From: CAYSLA01 sp964431685
GTDB lineage: Bacteria > Armatimonadota > UBA5829
Length of the DNA stretch: 7,097 nucleotides
NCBI GenBank assembly: GCA_964431685.1
Contig: CAYSLA010000174.1
Coordinates: 1 to 7,097, forward strand
Direction of reading: 5' to 3'
Below are positions 4,534-7,097 of the stretch, one piece after another. A program made the translations under genes and the position numbers. The first letter of the stretch is position 1. Each line of letters opens with the position of its first letter. Under the pieces are notes generated by a model that worked only from the letters and a program-made list of their open reading frames with translations, searched no databases and had not been told where the DNA came from.

Positions 4534-7097
4534 TGCTTAGCAAAGAGATCTTCGCCAACCCGCCGGCTTCCTGCAGGCCGCTGCCATTCTGGTTCTGGAA
4601 CTCGCGTATGCGCGCTGACGAGGTAGTGCGTCAGATCCACGATTTTCGCGACAAAGGCCTCGGAGGCTTCTTCATACACGCCCGCTTTGGGCTTGAGACC
4701 GAGTATCTATCCAGAGAGTGGATGGAACTGGTGAAACTGGCAGTGGAAACCGCAGCGGGCCTCGGTCTGGAAGTGTGGCTTTACGACGAGAACGGCTTTC
4801 CCAGCGGCATTGGCAATCTCAAGGTCAGCCGGATCCCGGAGTACCGCCCGAAGTTCATAGACCTCACCGAGAGAGTCGTGAACGCCGGTGAGCTGGCCCA
4901 GATCGCTCTGCCGATCGGCAGTGTCGCTCTTGCCTACGCCCAGCGTCTGGACGGCATTTCCGAAAGGCTGCCTCTGCAGGATGCCATCGAAGCCAACCGA
5001 CTGGATTGGCAGGCCCCCGCTGGCAAATGGCGAGTCTCCGTCTACTCCAAGTGCACGCTTGAGGACGAGAACTCTGCGATCTATGGCGTGGACTATCTCA
5101 GTCCCGACGCGATGCGGTTCTTCTTCGACTACACACTGAGCCCATACGAGAAGGCCATAGGCGAGCACTTCGGCGGCGCTGTGAAGGGCATCTTTACCGA
5201 TGAACCTACTCTCCTGCCGTGGCATCACCAGGGCAGTTGGATGCTGGACCGTCCTCACCCCCGGTTGGTGACGTGGAACGATCTGCTTGAGAAATCTATG
5301 ACTTACCGGGGCTATGCGAGCCTCGCCGACTTCCTTCCCCACCTGTTCTATGACGTGGACAATTCGACACCTCAGGTGAGGCTGGACTACTGGCAGAGCG
5401 TTGCCGATCTCTACCGCAAGGCATTCTTCGAGCCATACGCTCAGTGGTGCAAAGAGCACAATATGGTCTTCACCGGACACGTGCTTTTTGAGGAAGGCCT
5501 GTTCATAAATCTGAACTTCCAGTCAGACGTTACCTCAGCTCTTGCCTCATTCGATATTCCCGGCACGGATCACCTGGGTCTGACAACAGAAGAACCTTAC
5601 GGCGGGCGGAGAAACGTGCCGGACCAGCTAACCAACATACAGGGCGAGAAACTGGCACCGTCTATTGCACACATCAGCGGCAGGCAGATTGCGATGAGCG
5701 AGACCTACGGTTGTGCCGGTTGGTCGCTGAATTTCCAGGATATGAAGCGGATTGCGGACTGGCAGTACTCTCTTGGCATCAATATGCTGGTTCCGCACGC
5801 TGCTTTCTACAGCCTGGAAGGATACCGCAAGTCTGACGCGCCGCCCAGCCAGAGCCACATGGCCGGATGGGAACACTACGGACTCTTCGCCAACTACATA
5901 GGTCGACTATCGTATGCGTTGCGTGAGGGAGTGCACGTCGCTCAGATCGCACTTGCCTATCCTTTCTCGGAGTTTGCCGGATCGCACAGGGTGGGAGATG
6001 TCGGCGAGTCCGACACCGCCATTAGCGACACTTTCGACCTGTGCTCTTCGCTGATCCCGCGGTTGCACTACGACTATGACATCGTGCCCGAAAACGCCAT
6101 CTCCGCGGCAGCGACAGCCGATGGAGCGCTGCAGATAGGTGAAGAGAGCTATCAGATTCTTGTGGCCTCCGTGCGGACGCTGTGGGCGGTTGGGGCAGAA
6201 GCGGTTGCGGGCTTCCTCCGGTCGGGCGGAGCCATCCTGCTTCCGTCAGACAGTCTGGCCGATGTTTCAGAGGATGATTTGAGCTCCCGGATTGCGGCGC
6301 TTTGCGGGATGATTGGGGTGGAAGTGCCCGAGTGCAGCCTGACAACGGATCTGGTAGCGACGTGCCGGGTCGCTGGCGGACGGGTTTGCGCTATGCTCGC
6401 CGGCACTCAGGACCGCGAGCGGATGGGTGAATCACTTTCCGATGCGATTCGAGCGCTGGCTGATCCGGACGTTACAATAAGCTATGCTGATGGACGGCCT
6501 GCCCCCGATATCCGGTACCTGCATCGGCAATCGGGCTCAGAGCACATATACTATGTGTGTAATCTGACAGATGAGGCTGCCAGGTTGACTCTGGGCGTGC
6601 GTGTGGGGGGCATGGCACAGATATGGGACCCGGAAACCGGCACGTCTTCGGAACTCGATGCGACCGCGCTGGAAGGCGGTGGTCAGGAGTTTTCTCTTGC
6701 TCTACCATCCCTTGGCACCACGCTTGTTGTTATCCGTGAAGAATCCGACCAAGATACTTCGACAGGCTCTCTGCCTGCCGTTCCAGTGAATGGCAATACA
6801 GGAGTGCTCCCGCCTAAAGTCATCCTCGAAATGGCCCAGGACTGGCAGTTCAGGGCTCTCGGCCCCAACGCCCTACCCCTCGAAACCTGGACTCTTGGCA
6901 TGCACAAAGGCAGCATTCAGGGCCCTTACCACTCCGATACGTTCGTCTATGAGACGGGATTTGTCTGCGAGTGCGCACCTTCCGAAGTCAGGCTTATGCT
7001 CGACGATGTGGAGTACCGCGAAGCATTGATGGGCCGCATGGATATGACCGTTGACGTAAACGGGCGGACGTGGGATAACCCGGAGTTTGGCTATTAC
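4533..7097 (+). CDS. GH106-like glycoside hydrolase (alpha-L-rhamnosidase family), 3' end outside the window
   Basis: Likely removes terminal alpha-L-rhamnose from oligosaccharides or glycosides. The frame is open for 855 codons to the window edge. The N-terminus, NPPASCRPLPFWFWN (9-23), then GLGGFFIHARFGLET (42-56) and VWLYDENGFPSG (81-92), is the characteristic opening of this family's catalytic barrel. Later conserved-looking segments are GIFTDEPT (Glu224), TGHVLFEE (314-321), DIPGTDHLG and MSETYG (Glu390). Glu224 and Glu390 are candidate catalytic acids, inferred from position only. Residues 540-574 resemble the amidotransferase-like fold domain common in such enzymes. A beta-sandwich follows (YYVCNLTDE, IWDPETG), then WQFRALGPNALPLETW from 771. 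The family usually exceeds 1000 residues, so the C-terminal part is missing here. There is no signal peptide, so it is probably cytoplasmic. The ATG at 4533 fits the family N-terminus and the promoter; a TTG at 4494 lacks support. Substrate specificity is not certain. Confidence 0.8.
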   Translation, partial: MLSKEIFANPPASCRPLPFWFWNSRMRADEVVRQIHDFRDKGLGGFFIHARFGLETEYLSREWMELVKLAVETAAGLGLEVWLYDENGFPSGIGNLKVSRIPEYRPKFIDLTERVVNAGELAQIALPIGSVALAYAQRLDGISERLPLQDAIEANRLDWQAPAGKWRVSVYSKCTLEDENSAIYGVDYLSPDAMRFFFDYTLSPYEKAIGEHFGGAVKGIFTDEPTLLPWHHQGSWMLDRPHPRLVTWNDLLEKSMTYRGYASLADFLPHLFYDVDNSTPQVRLDYWQSVADLYRKAFFEPYAQWCKEHNMVFTGHVLFEEGLFINLNFQSDVTSALASFDIPGTDHLGLTTEEPYGGRRNVPDQLTNIQGEKLAPSIAHISGRQIAMSETYGCAGWSLNFQDMKRIADWQYSLGINMLVPHAAFYSLEGYRKSDAPPSQSHMAGWEHYGLFANYIGRLSYALREGVHVAQIALAYPFSEFAGSHRVGDVGESDTAISDTFDLCSSLIPRLHYDYDIVPENAISAAATADGALQIGEESYQILVASVRTLWAVGAEAVAGFLRSGGAILLPSDSLADVSEDDLSSRIAALCGMIGVEVPECSLTTDLVATCRVAGGRVCAMLAGTQDRERMGESLSDAIRALADPDVTISYADGRPAPDIRYLHRQSGSEHIYYVCNLTDEAARLTLGVRVGGMAQIWDPETGTSSELDATALEGGGQEFSLALPSLGTTLVVIREESDQDTSTGSLPAVPVNGNTGVLPPKVILEMAQDWQFRALGPNALPLETWTLGMHKGSIQGPYHSDTFVYETGFVCECAPSEVRLMLDDVEYREALMGRMDMTVDVNGRTWDNPEFGYY

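Noticed and set aside
4707..5480. Minus-strand open frame of 257 codons opposite the GH106-like gene
   Set aside because: The plus-strand frame carries the conserved family motifs here, and the antisense product has no recognisable features.

Overview
This is a bacterial chromosomal segment with two divergent gene groups. It is moderately G+C rich by eye (not counted), has Shine-Dalgarno sites of the GGAGG type, and has near-consensus sigma-70 promoters. A run of 100 Ns inside one gene marks it as a draft scaffold, probably a metagenome-assembled or otherwise fragmented genome. I cannot assign a phylum. A TATAAT box placed exactly 6 nt before an ATG is typical of lineages that make many leaderless mRNAs, but that describes a habit and does not identify the organism.

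Layout. On the minus strand, reading right to left, are a lacZ-type GH2 beta-galactosidase (666-3608, interrupted by the N run at 2888-2987) and then an SGNH/GDSL hydrolase (from 578, running off the left edge). On the plus strand, starting 189 nt from the lacZ start, is an overlapping antitoxin/toxin pair of the MntA/HepT type (3798-4088 and 4081-4464). It is followed after 68 nt by a large GH106-like glycoside hydrolase (alpha-L-rhamnosidase family) that starts at 4533 and runs off the right edge.

How it fits together. The beta-galactosidase, the GH106-like enzyme and the esterase-like SGNH protein all lack a visible signal peptide. They would suit cytoplasmic dismantling of an imported, possibly acylated, galactose- and rhamnose-containing oligosaccharide or glycoside; this is inference from family membership and proximity. 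The MntA/HepT module sits between the two divergent arms. It is bracketed by two copies of the same promoter-like element (3696-3732 and 4497-4533, 30 of 37 bases identical, exactly 801 bp apart). The right copy places the predicted transcription start on the A of the ATG of the GH106-like gene, so that gene is probably leaderless. The duplicated promoter around a toxin-antitoxin module is the least expected structure in the window.

No tRNA, rRNA, CRISPR array, transposase or phage gene was recognised.
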